A stretch of 5,603 bases of DNA from Rickettsiales bacterium (GCA_947455845.1 CANGQE010000096.1:1-5603), one strand, 5' to 3'. Positions 1-5,603 are shown, numbered from the stretch's first letter. Numbers and translations: made by a program. Notes: generated by a model not told the origin, from the letters alone.

Positions 1-108
1 CCAAATACCATCGGAGTAGATGGTTATTTGCTGCAAAAAGGTCTCATCCCACTGACTGATTTTGAAATGAAAAAGGTGCGGGGTGAGGTGGCAAAAAATC
101 TTAATTGA
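1..108 (+). CDS. C-terminal fragment of a probable phosphate-binding periplasmic protein (PstS-like)
   Basis: Frame 1 is open from the window edge to a TGA at 106-108 and gives 35 residues, beginning PNTIGVDGYLLQKGLIPL and ending in a charged helix-like tail (FEMKKVRGEVAKNLN). The GxDGYLxxKGLIPL stretch followed by an acidic/basic helix resembles, from memory, the C-terminus of PstS-type substrate-binding proteins of alphaproteobacterial phosphate ABC transporters. Such proteins bind inorganic phosphate in the periplasm and deliver it to PstCA. The signal peptide, the phosphate-binding residues and the start codon all lie outside the window, so function rests on this short tail alone. No pstC, pstA or pstB gene follows within the window. 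Another periplasmic binding protein of the same fold is the main alternative. The reading frame itself is fairly secure; the name is moderate. Confidence 0.5.
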   Translation, partial: PNTIGVDGYLLQKGLIPLTDFEMKKVRGEVAKNLN

Positions 109-183
109 TTTTGCTATATGCTTGAAGTCGTTGCTTAGCCGGTCTTCTGAAGATTGGTTTTGTGATAGGCCTCTCGTCTTAAT

Positions 184-369
184 AACTACTAAATTTAAAC
201 TAACTTATGGTATTCATTCCATTAATTCTGTTAGTTACGATATCGGTAGTTTCTTCATTGACCTAAGTAGATAGCGTAAGCTCTTTTCTCAACGAAAAGA
301 TGGGAAGTTTATCCAAGCAAACTTCTTCTAACAAAGGCCCGTCACAAGGAAGCTTGTGGCGGGTTTTTT
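184..369 (+). ncRNA. Candidate structured small RNA or long structured 3' UTR, ending in an intrinsic terminator
   Basis: This stretch has no convincing ORF but contains several possible helices in a row. A nested stem-loop pairs 184-190 with 245-251 (one G-T pair), 198-204 with 230-236 (7 perfect pairs) and 207-210 with 219-222. It is followed by a 7-bp hairpin at 282-288/294-300, a 7-bp hairpin at 304-310/319-325, and the terminator hairpin at 338-363 with six T residues. A further hairpin lies upstream at 139-157 (8 pairs including two G-T, loop CTG). A terminator 230 bases past the last stop codon suggests that something other than the PstS-like mRNA may end here. The shape could suit a 6S-like or other small RNA, but I recognise no family signature. 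No tRNA fold, tmRNA tag, SRP Alu/S motif or RNase P core motif is visible. No good promoter could be placed, so the 5' end is arbitrary. Confidence 0.3.
338..369 (+). terminator. Strong rho-independent terminator
   Basis: An 11-bp stem pairs 338-348 (CCCGTCACAAG) with 353-363 (CTTGTGGCGGG). It has one T-G wobble, a GAAG tetraloop and six consecutive T residues (364-369). On the opposite strand the hairpin would be followed only by a weak CTTTG tract, so it most likely acts on + strand transcripts. It would end either the read-through transcript of the PstS-like gene or a separate small RNA from 109-337. It also isolates uvrA from upstream transcription. Confidence 0.9.
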
Positions 370-402
370 GTGATTTTGATAAACACTACTCTTTCCAAAG
401 CC

Positions 403-500
403 CGTTGGTCGAGCGGAGTCGAGACCTTTTTATGTTTGATTTATTCTTGCAACATTGGCGGCAGGAACCTCTAGGTGGTCTCGACTCCTCTCGACCAGCG
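403..500 (+). repeat. Palindromic repeat element, copy 1 (21-bp inverted arms, 50-base interior)
   Basis: Arms at 406-426 and 477-497 are inverted repeats of each other over 21 bases, with one mismatch (C414 against T489). The arm core is GGTCGAGCGGAGTCGAGACC. Each arm contains a direct repeat of GTCGAG separated by CGGA. Outside the arms, CGT at 403-405 can pair with GCG at 498-500 through one T-G wobble. The interior (427-476) is homologous to the reverse complement of the interior of the second copy at 4492-4543. The best conserved block is around 450-476 and reads CAACATTGGCGGCAGGAACC followed by TCTAGGT. Similar GTCGAGCGGAGTCGAG-type palindromes are known as REP-like intergenic repeats in many bacteria. 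The element carries no transposase and is probably non-autonomous. It sits between the terminator and uvrA. The strand given is an arbitrary reference set by the interior. Confidence 0.9.
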
Positions 501-548
501 AACTTTTGGAGTTAATATTTCGTCAAAACTAATAATCTTTTCATTTCA

Positions 549-576
549 GAATTAAGAATAATGAATTAAGAATTGT
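549..576 (+). repeat. Heptanucleotide array upstream of uvrA
   Basis: Four heptads lie in tandem: GAATTAA (549-555), GAATAAT (556-562), GAATTAA (563-569) and GAATTGT (570-576). The repeat is imperfect, and the first and third units are identical. The array lies 53 bases before the uvrA start, in the presumed promoter/leader region. Heptanucleotide tandem repeats of this kind (STRR) are established in cyanobacteria, and AATTAAG-like versions occur in many AT-rich genomes. A role here is not shown. Confidence 0.7.
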
Positions 577-629
577 AACTTCGCTTTTATTTTTAATTTC
601 TCTGCTCCCAATTTCATCATTTTCATTAC

Positions 630-3494
630 ATGGAAGAAAAATTTATCAAGGTTACCGGCGCTAAAGAGCATAATTTAAAAAACGTCAGCATTGAAATTCC
701 TAAAAACCAGTTGGTCGTTGTAACGGGATTAAGTGGCTCGGGTAAATCTTCATTGGTATTTGATACTATTTACGCCGAAGGCCAGCGCCGTTTCATTGAA
801 AGCCTTTCTTCCTACGCGCGTCAATTCTTAGACATGCAAGACAAGCCGGATGTTGAATCAATTACGGGTCTTTCTCCTGCGATTGCAATTGACCAAAAAA
901 CTACTTCTCGCAATCCGCGCTCAACGGTTGGAACAGTTACTGAAATTTACGACCATTTCCGTCTTTTATTCGCCCGTGTTGGCGTGCCTTATTCTCCTGA
1001 GACCGGTAATCCGATCGAGAGCCAGTCGCCTTCTCTGATGGTTGATAAGATTTTATCCTTACCGAAAAAAACCCGAATTTATTTGTTGGCTCCAATTGTA
1101 CGTGGCCAAAAAGGTGAATATCGCAAAGAGATGATGAACGCTCGTAAACAAGGATTCCAACGCATTAAAGTTGACGGGAAAGTGCATGATTTAAACGAAA
1201 TTCTTCCCGCTTTAGATAAAAACAAAAAACATGATATTGAGGTTGTAATTGATCGTATCGTAATCGCTGAAGATCTTGGAAACCGATTGGCTGATTCGGT
1301 TGAAACTGCTTTAAAAATTTCGGAGGGTTTACTTTACGTAGAAATTGTTAGTATCCCGGAAGGCGCTAAATCCGAGCATAAAACTGGCGATATGTTAGTT
1401 TTTAGTGAGAAATTCTCTTGTCCGATTTCCGGTTTTACAATTCCTGAAATTGAACCGAGACTCTTCTCTTTCAACTCTCCATTTGGTGCCTGCAAACATT
1501 GCGATGGTCTGGGAACTGAACTTTATTTTAGTGAAGATTTGGTTGTCGAAGATGAAAATTTAAGTTTACGCCAAGGTGCCATTGCTGTTTGGCAGGGTGT
1601 GCAAGAGCGCTTCTACCAGCAGGTTTTGCAAGCAATGTCTTTGCACTACGATTTCAGTCTTGATGAGCCTTTTAAACTACTGGCTCCCGAAATAAAAAAT
1701 AAAATTTTTTACGGCACGGGTGACGAAACTGTCGAAATTAAAATTGAAGATGGTCTGAAAGCAATCAAAGTAAAAAAAACTTTTGAAGGTGTAATTAACA
1801 GTTTGAAAAAAAGATATCTGGAAAGCGAAAGTGAATCAATGCGTGATGATTTGGCGAAATTCCAAACTTTAAAAACTTGTGAAAAATGTCACGGTCACCG
1901 TTTGAATGAACAAGCTTTGTCGGTAAAAATCGCCGGTTTGCATGTTGGTGAAGTTAGCAGAATGTCAGTGGAAAAAGCGGTTGATTGGTTCAATACATTG
2001 GAACCAAAATTAACTTCAATGCAGCAACAAATTGCTGAACGCCTACTTAAAGAAATTACTCGGCGCTTAGGCTTTTTACGCAATGTTGGTTTAGAATATT
2101 TAACCATTAATCGTGAAGCCGGAACTTTATCGGGTGGTGAAGCACAAAGAATTCGTCTGGCCTCACAAATTGGCTCAGGGCTTTCCGGTGTTTTGTATGT
2201 GCTCGATGAACCTTCAATTGGTCTACATCAATCGGACAATGACAAACTCATTACTACGCTAAAAAATCTACGCGATTTAGGAAATTCAGTAATCGTTGTT
2301 GAGCATGATGAAGAAATGATGCGCGAAGCAGAATATCTAATCGACGTTGGTCCCGGAGCGGGAATTCATGGCGGCGAAATTATTTCAGCAGGTTTGCCAC
2401 AAGATGTAATTAACGATCCTAATAGTATTACCGGCCAATATTTAAGCGGCAGAAAAAAAATCGAAATGCCAAGCAAGCGCCGCAAAATCGATCCGAAAAA
2501 AGTTATTACTTTGCGCGGTGCGACCATTAACAACTTGAAAAACGTGACCCTGAATCTGCCTTTAAAAATGTTTGCAGCAGTGTCGGGAATTTCGGGTGGT
2601 GGTAAATCGAGCTTAATTATTAAGACGCTTTATCCGGCCTTAAATAAAATTCTTAATAAATCACGAGCAGTGGCTGGGCCTTTTGAATCATTAAGTGGAT
2701 CTCATTTAATTGATAAAATTATTGAAATCGATCAATCGGCAATCGGTCGTACGCCTCGCTCTAACCCATGTACTTACATTGGGGCATTTACTTACATTCG
2801 TGAGTTTTTTACTGCACTTCCTGAGTCAAAATCTCGTGGCTACAAAGTTGGTAGATTCTCATTTAACGTAAAAGGTGGGCGTTGCGAAACTTGCCAAGGT
2901 GACGGTTTAATCAAAATCGAAATGCACTTTTTACCTGACGTTTACGTGCGTTGTGATACTTGTCACGGTAAGCGCTACAACCGCGAAACTTTGGAAATTA
3001 AATATAAAGGTAAGTCAATTTCGGACATTTTGGAAATGACGGCCGACGATGCTTCCGATTTTTTCTCCAGCATGCCTCACATTAACGATAAATTTAAGTC
3101 TTTATGTGATGTTGGTTTGGGTTACATCAAGATCGGACAAAGTGCGACAACACTTTCCGGTGGTGAAGCGCAACGGATTAAATTAGCTAAAGAGTTAAGT
3201 CGTAAAGCTACGGGAGATACTCTTTACATTCTTGATGAACCTACAACGGGTCTACACTTTGAAGATATTAACAAACTTCTGAGAGTATTACATAAATTAG
3301 TCGATGCCGGAAATTCAATTTTGGTGATCGAGCATAATTTGGACGTTCTAAAAACGGCGGATCACATTATTGACGTTGGCCCATGTGGTGGTGAAAAAGG
3401 CGGCTACATTGTTGCTGAAGGCACTCCGGAAGAAGTGGCAAAAAATAAGAAATCAGTAACGGGGAAGTATTTGGCGAAAGCTTTAAAGAGTTAA
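630..3494 (+). CDS. uvrA: UvrABC excinuclease subunit A (DNA damage recognition ATPase)
   Basis: UvrA is a dimeric ABC-family ATPase of the cytoplasm that scans DNA for bulky lesions and loads UvrB in nucleotide excision repair. The 954-residue product is close to the usual 940-970. The first ATPase half has Walker A GLSGSGKS at 33-40 with signature LSGGEAQR at 500-507, Walker B LYVLDEPS with D526/E527, and H559. The second has Walker A GISGGGKS at 653-660, LSGGEAQR at 842-849, D869/E870 and H902. The UvrB-binding region lies at about 120-250. Zinc sites are visible at C264/S267/C288/C291, C417/C420 and C752/C755/C775/C778. In the first of these the usual second Cys is Ser (CPISGFTI), a variant I associate with alphaproteobacterial UvrA. 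The start at 630 gives the standard opening (KVTGAKEHNLKN). No Shine-Dalgarno sequence precedes it, and I found no convincing LexA box. The gene is intact and is followed by an ispA-like gene 73 bases later, an unusual partner. Confidence 0.99.
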   Translation: MEEKFIKVTGAKEHNLKNVSIEIPKNQLVVVTGLSGSGKSSLVFDTIYAEGQRRFIESLSSYARQFLDMQDKPDVESITGLSPAIAIDQKTTSRNPRSTVGTVTEIYDHFRLLFARVGVPYSPETGNPIESQSPSLMVDKILSLPKKTRIYLLAPIVRGQKGEYRKEMMNARKQGFQRIKVDGKVHDLNEILPALDKNKKHDIEVVIDRIVIAEDLGNRLADSVETALKISEGLLYVEIVSIPEGAKSEHKTGDMLVFSEKFSCPISGFTIPEIEPRLFSFNSPFGACKHCDGLGTELYFSEDLVVEDENLSLRQGAIAVWQGVQERFYQQVLQAMSLHYDFSLDEPFKLLAPEIKNKIFYGTGDETVEIKIEDGLKAIKVKKTFEGVINSLKKRYLESESESMRDDLAKFQTLKTCEKCHGHRLNEQALSVKIAGLHVGEVSRMSVEKAVDWFNTLEPKLTSMQQQIAERLLKEITRRLGFLRNVGLEYLTINREAGTLSGGEAQRIRLASQIGSGLSGVLYVLDEPSIGLHQSDNDKLITTLKNLRDLGNSVIVVEHDEEMMREAEYLIDVGPGAGIHGGEIISAGLPQDVINDPNSITGQYLSGRKKIEMPSKRRKIDPKKVITLRGATINNLKNVTLNLPLKMFAAVSGISGGGKSSLIIKTLYPALNKILNKSRAVAGPFESLSGSHLIDKIIEIDQSAIGRTPRSNPCTYIGAFTYIREFFTALPESKSRGYKVGRFSFNVKGGRCETCQGDGLIKIEMHFLPDVYVRCDTCHGKRYNRETLEIKYKGKSISDILEMTADDASDFFSSMPHINDKFKSLCDVGLGYIKIGQSATTLSGGEAQRIKLAKELSRKATGDTLYILDEPTTGLHFEDINKLLRVLHKLVDAGNSILVIEHNLDVLKTADHIIDVGPCGGEKGGYIVAEGTPEEVAKNKKSVTGKYLAKALKS

Positions 3495-3571
3495 CAATTA
3501 GCAGTTAGCAATTAACAATTTTGTGATTGGGAATTGTCGCTGCTAATTGATAAATGATAATTGATAAATGT
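3495..3571 (+). repeat. Heptanucleotide-phased uvrA-ispA spacer
   Basis: From the base after the uvrA stop, the spacer divides into sevens: CAATTAG, CAGTTAG, CAATTAA, CAATTTT (3495-3522), then three unrelated or weakly related heptads (3523-3543), then TAATTGA, TAAATGA, TAATTGA, TAAATGT (3544-3571). The two repeat blocks are exactly 49 bases apart, so they share one 7-base phase. The last heptad contains the ispA start codon (3568-3570), so the array occupies the whole ribosome-binding region. A spurious mini-ORF (3554-3574, MIDKC) starts in the heptad two units earlier. The repeat pattern is plain; any function is inference. Confidence 0.75.
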
Positions 3572-4464
3572 TAAATAAATCACTCAGAGAAGCCTTACTA
3601 GCTTGTTCAATCCTTGTTCAAAGACGAATGGAAGAGTTGCTTCCTAATGAATTTCCGGACTCACGTTTGGTAGAGGCAATGCGCTATTCAGCAATGTCGG
3701 AAGGTAAAAGAATTCGTCCGTTTCTAGTAATAGCTTCATCGCAGATTTTTGGCATTTCGCCAATGGCTGCACTTAATGCCGCGGTAGCGATGGAATTTAT
3801 TCACGTTTATTCTTTAATTCACGATGACTTGCCGGCAATGGATAATGATGATGTACGTCGTGGCATGCCCACTTGTCACAAAAAATTTAATGACGCCACG
3901 GCAATTTTGGCGGGAGATGCACTACTTACTTATGCCTTTGAAGTTTTGACTGACCCTGAAACTAGTCATGACCCATCTGTACGCTGTGAATTGGTTAAGA
4001 CCGTTGCTAAGGCTGCGGGCTTTAAGGGTATGGTCGGTGGTCAAATGATTGATTTAGAAAAAGCTAACCAACAAATTTCCAAAGAAGAGTTGGCAAAGTT
4101 GCATCGCCTAAAAACAGGAGAGCTTTTTATGGCCTCGGCTGAAATAGGAGCTATTCTTGGTCATTCCGGAGTTGATGAGAGACGTGCTTTGCGCTCATAC
4201 GCACATGATTTGGGTCTAGCCTTCCAGATTAAAGATGACATCTTAGATCATCACGGCATCAATATTGGTAAGGTTGGAATTGACGAAGCGATTCACAAAA
4301 AGCCGAAAGAAAATGCCAGTATTGTGGATATTTTGGGCATGGAAAATGCTAATAAACAACTTGAGTTACTTAGGGATCAAGCAGTTGCCCACCTGAGAAC
4401 CTTTGGTGCTAAAGCTACGTTATTATTGGAATTGGTGGATTTTGTAATTACGCGAGATAAGTAG
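3568..4464 (+). CDS. ispA: Polyprenyl synthetase, probable (2E,6E)-farnesyl diphosphate synthase
   Basis: This cytoplasmic trans-isoprenyl diphosphate synthase would condense dimethylallyl or geranyl diphosphate with isopentenyl diphosphate. The product feeds undecaprenyl and quinone side-chain synthesis. The 298 residues match the usual length. Motifs in order are GKRIRP (46-51), the first aspartate-rich motif DDLPAMD (86-92) followed by RRG (97-99), GDALL (116-120), GGQMIDLE (157-164), LKTG (181-184), FQ (219-220) and the second aspartate-rich motif DDILD (223-227). Tyr81, five residues before the first motif, together with the two-residue insertion in that motif, fits bacterial type II farnesyl diphosphate synthases. 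A geranylgeranyl synthase is the main alternative. The segment after DDILD (228-258) departs from the usual LGKxxGxDxxxxKxTY pattern. Many alphaproteobacteria carry ispA between xseB and dxs, and neither is seen here. The start has no Shine-Dalgarno sequence and lies inside a heptanucleotide array, but the N-terminal length agrees with E. coli IspA. Confidence 0.93.
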   Translation: MLNKSLREALLACSILVQRRMEELLPNEFPDSRLVEAMRYSAMSEGKRIRPFLVIASSQIFGISPMAALNAAVAMEFIHVYSLIHDDLPAMDNDDVRRGMPTCHKKFNDATAILAGDALLTYAFEVLTDPETSHDPSVRCELVKTVAKAAGFKGMVGGQMIDLEKANQQISKEELAKLHRLKTGELFMASAEIGAILGHSGVDERRALRSYAHDLGLAFQIKDDILDHHGINIGKVGIDEAIHKKPKENASIVDILGMENANKQLELLRDQAVAHLRTFGAKATLLLELVDFVITRDK

Positions 4465-4570
4465 ACTCGTTGGTCGAGCGGAGTCGAGACCATCTATAGG
4501 TTCTTGCCGCCAGTGTTGAAACAAATGAGCTAAACATCTAAATGGTCTCGACTCCGCTCGACCAGCGAGT
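4465..4570 (-). repeat. Palindromic repeat element, copy 2 (perfect 21-bp arms, 52-base interior)
   Basis: The arms at 4471-4491 and 4544-4564 are perfect inverted repeats over 21 bases with the same sequence as copy 1. Outside them ACTCG (4465-4469) pairs with CGAGT (4566-4570), with T4470-G4565 as a wobble. In + strand RNA this gives a 27-pair stem with a 52-base loop. The interior (4492-4543) read on the - strand aligns with copy 1: ATGTTT near one end and CTGGCGGCAAGAACC followed by TATAG near the other. About 18 of the last 22 interior bases match. The element starts at the base after the ispA stop and fills most of the gap between convergent ispA and ftsY. It may mark or stabilise the 3' ends of both messages. 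No T-tract follows it, so it is not a standard intrinsic terminator. Confidence 0.9.
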
Positions 4571-4592
4571 GTTTCTATTCGCAAGCGTCCTA

Positions 4593-5522
4593 CTAAAGAC
4601 CCACCAAATTTTTTGCAAACTCTGTCGCATCAAATTCTTGCAAATCTTCCACCCTTTCTCCAATTCCAATTGCATAAATCGGCTTAGCAAATTTTTGTGC
4701 TAGCGCTACCACCATTCCACCTTTTGCTGAGCCATCTAGCTTAGTAATTATTATCCCTGTAATGCCCACAATCTGGTTAAAAACCTCTAATTGTGATCGG
4801 GCGTTTTGACCCGTTGTCGCATCTAAAATCAGCAAATTTTCATGTGGGGCATTGGCATCAATTTTTTTTAGAACCGAATTAACCTTTTTCAGCTCATCCA
4901 TCAAATTCTGCTTATTCTGCAATCTTCCAGCAGTGTCAATTAACAACACATCAAAATCATTTTTCTGCGCCAAATCAAAGGCTCTATAAGCAATTGCCGC
5001 CGGATCTTCGCCCTCTTTTTGGGGCATAACAATTTCGCAATTCACTCTTTTAGCCCAAACTTCTAATTGCTGTGAAGCAGCAGCTCTGAAGGTGTCACAG
5101 GCGGCGATAAGAACTTTTTTATTTTGGTTTTTTAAATTCTGCGCCACTTTTCCAATGGTCGTAGTTTTACCAGCACCATTGACACCATTAAAAATTATTA
5201 CTTGCGGTTTTTTTGATTCATCCAGTTTCAGAGCGCGCTGACAGGGCTTTAAAATATTTTCTATTTCTTGCTTCAGAAAATTTTTGATCTCAGTTTCATC
5301 AATGTTTTTCTCAAATTTTTTGGCCTTTAAATTAGCGATTACGGTGCTGGCAACTTCACTGCCCATATCGCTTAGAATTAGTGTTTCTTCTAGCTCTTCA
5401 AGGGTTTCAACATCTAATTTGCGGTGAGTAAAAATCTGGGTAATTGACGAAGAAATTTTGCTCGAACTATTCTTAAGCTGGTCGCTGATTTTTGATTTGG
5501 AGAATATTTTAAAGAAAGACAT
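4593..5522 (-). CDS. ftsY: Signal recognition particle receptor FtsY (SRP GTPase)
   Basis: FtsY docks ribosome-nascent chain-SRP complexes at the inner membrane by forming a GTP-dependent heterodimer with Ffh, handing membrane proteins to SecYEG. The 309-residue protein is an N domain (about 1-95, with LEETLILSDMG at 43-54) plus a G domain. The GTPase motifs are GVNGAGKTT (113-121), DTFRAAA (143-149), DTAGR (196-200), TKLDG (260-264) and GIGERVEDLQEF (286-297). The last is typical of FtsY rather than Ffh, and there is no M domain. The long acidic A domain of E. coli FtsY is absent. A short basic, hydrophobic N-terminus (MSFFKIFSKSK) could serve for membrane contact, as in other short alphaproteobacterial forms. 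The ATG overlaps the stop of the upstream LytM gene by one base (TAATG), which favours this start and suggests translational coupling. The gene is intact and convergent with ispA. Confidence 0.98.
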   Translation of the reverse strand: MSFFKIFSKSKISDQLKNSSSKISSSITQIFTHRKLDVETLEELEETLILSDMGSEVASTVIANLKAKKFEKNIDETEIKNFLKQEIENILKPCQRALKLDESKKPQVIIFNGVNGAGKTTTIGKVAQNLKNQNKKVLIAACDTFRAAASQQLEVWAKRVNCEIVMPQKEGEDPAAIAYRAFDLAQKNDFDVLLIDTAGRLQNKQNLMDELKKVNSVLKKIDANAPHENLLILDATTGQNARSQLEVFNQIVGITGIIITKLDGSAKGGMVVALAQKFAKPIYAIGIGERVEDLQEFDATEFAKNLVGL

Positions 5523-5603
5523 TATTTTAAATAATTTTCTGGATTTACCGCGTCACGACCTTTACGCAATCCAAAATAAAGTTGCGGAGAAGTGACATTT
5601 CCG
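5522..5603 (-). CDS. C-terminal fragment of a LytM/M23-domain protein, probably a degenerate EnvC/NlpD/DipM-like factor
   Basis: The - strand frame from 5602 to the TAA at 5524-5522 encodes 26 residues, including GNVTSPQLYFGLRK and VNPENYL. This is the recognisable end of the M23 (LytM) fold, whose usual form is VTGPHLHFEVR followed by VDPxxYL. In catalytic members the final HxH supplies a zinc/catalytic histidine pair. Here those positions are Gln and Tyr (QLYF), as in E. coli EnvC, which ends in SLYFEIR and VNP. EnvC-like proteins are envelope division factors that activate cell-wall amidases rather than cutting peptidoglycan themselves. Most of the protein, including any signal peptide and coiled coil, is outside the window. 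Adjacency to ftsY fits a division/secretion cluster, as ftsY lies next to ftsE and ftsX in E. coli and FtsEX recruits EnvC. The family is fairly clear; the exact subtype is inferred. Confidence 0.75.
   Translation of the reverse strand, partial: GNVTSPQLYFGLRKGRDAVNPENYLK

Noticed and set aside
83..274. Possible 63-residue + strand ORF starting at GTG
   Set aside because: It overlaps the PstS-like tail in another frame, shows no recognisable domain or RBS, and covers bases that fold into nested hairpins.
258..286. TTGACC as a -35 promoter element
   Set aside because: A good -35 match, but no acceptable -10 lies 16-18 bases downstream.
403..500. Insertion sequence with target-site duplication
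   Set aside because: No transposase is encoded, and no convincing direct duplication flanks either copy.
500..514. Possible LexA/SOS box before uvrA (GAAC-N7-GTTA)
   Set aside because: The alphaproteobacterial box is GTTC-N7-GTTC (or GAAC-N7-GAAC); the second half does not match, and the first half is the edge of the repeat element.
300..515. Possible 71-residue + strand ORF
   Set aside because: It runs through the terminator hairpin and the whole of palindromic copy 1, so its residues only translate repeat sequence. No RBS is present.
850..1038. Possible 62-residue + strand ORF inside uvrA
   Set aside because: It is an alternative-frame shadow of the uvrA Walker A-to-UvrB-binding region.
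1895..2107. Possible 70-residue - strand ORF inside uvrA
   Set aside because: It is an antisense shadow of a well-conserved coding segment with no independent coding evidence.
3495..3571. CRISPR-like array
   Set aside because: The units are 7 bases, contiguous and imperfect, with no repeat-spacer structure.

Overview
The window looks like a piece of a low-GC (about 40% by eye) alphaproteobacterial chromosome, probably from a Rickettsiales- or Holosporales-like lineage. This is inferred from protein sequence alone. FtsY is short, lacks a long acidic A domain, and reads much like the rickettsial form. UvrA has the CPxSGFTI variant of its first zinc site, which I associate with alphaproteobacteria. 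The partial protein at the left edge resembles the C-terminus of alphaproteobacterial phosphate-binding proteins. No search was possible, so the lineage is an informed guess.

Layout, left to right on the + strand. The last 35 codons of a probable PstS-like phosphate-binding protein end at 108. A 521-base gap (109-629) follows. It holds a series of potential hairpins ending in a strong intrinsic terminator (338-369), then copy 1 of a palindromic repeat element (403-500), then a short heptanucleotide array (549-576). Next come uvrA (630-3494), a 73-base spacer built largely of heptanucleotide repeats, and a polyprenyl/farnesyl diphosphate synthase gene, ispA-like (3568-4464). Copy 2 of the palindromic element (4465-4570) begins at the base after the ispA stop codon. 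On the - strand, convergent to ispA, are ftsY (5522-4593) and, upstream of it, the C-terminus of a LytM/M23-type protein. That protein's stop codon overlaps the ftsY start as TAATG.

The genes are housekeeping: nucleotide excision repair (UvrA), isoprenoid precursor synthesis (IspA-like), co-translational membrane targeting (FtsY) and probably septal cell-wall hydrolysis control (LytM protein). They do not form one pathway. Only the LytM-ftsY pair looks translationally coupled. It recalls the known link between FtsY, FtsEX and EnvC in proteobacterial division loci.

The unusual content is between the genes. Two copies of a roughly 100-bp element with 21-bp inverted arms flank uvrA-ispA, with their interiors in opposite orientation. 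Two spacers carry heptanucleotide repeats, one running into the ispA start codon. A candidate structured RNA precedes the terminator. None of the complete genes has a recognisable Shine-Dalgarno sequence. I found no clear new multi-gene system.
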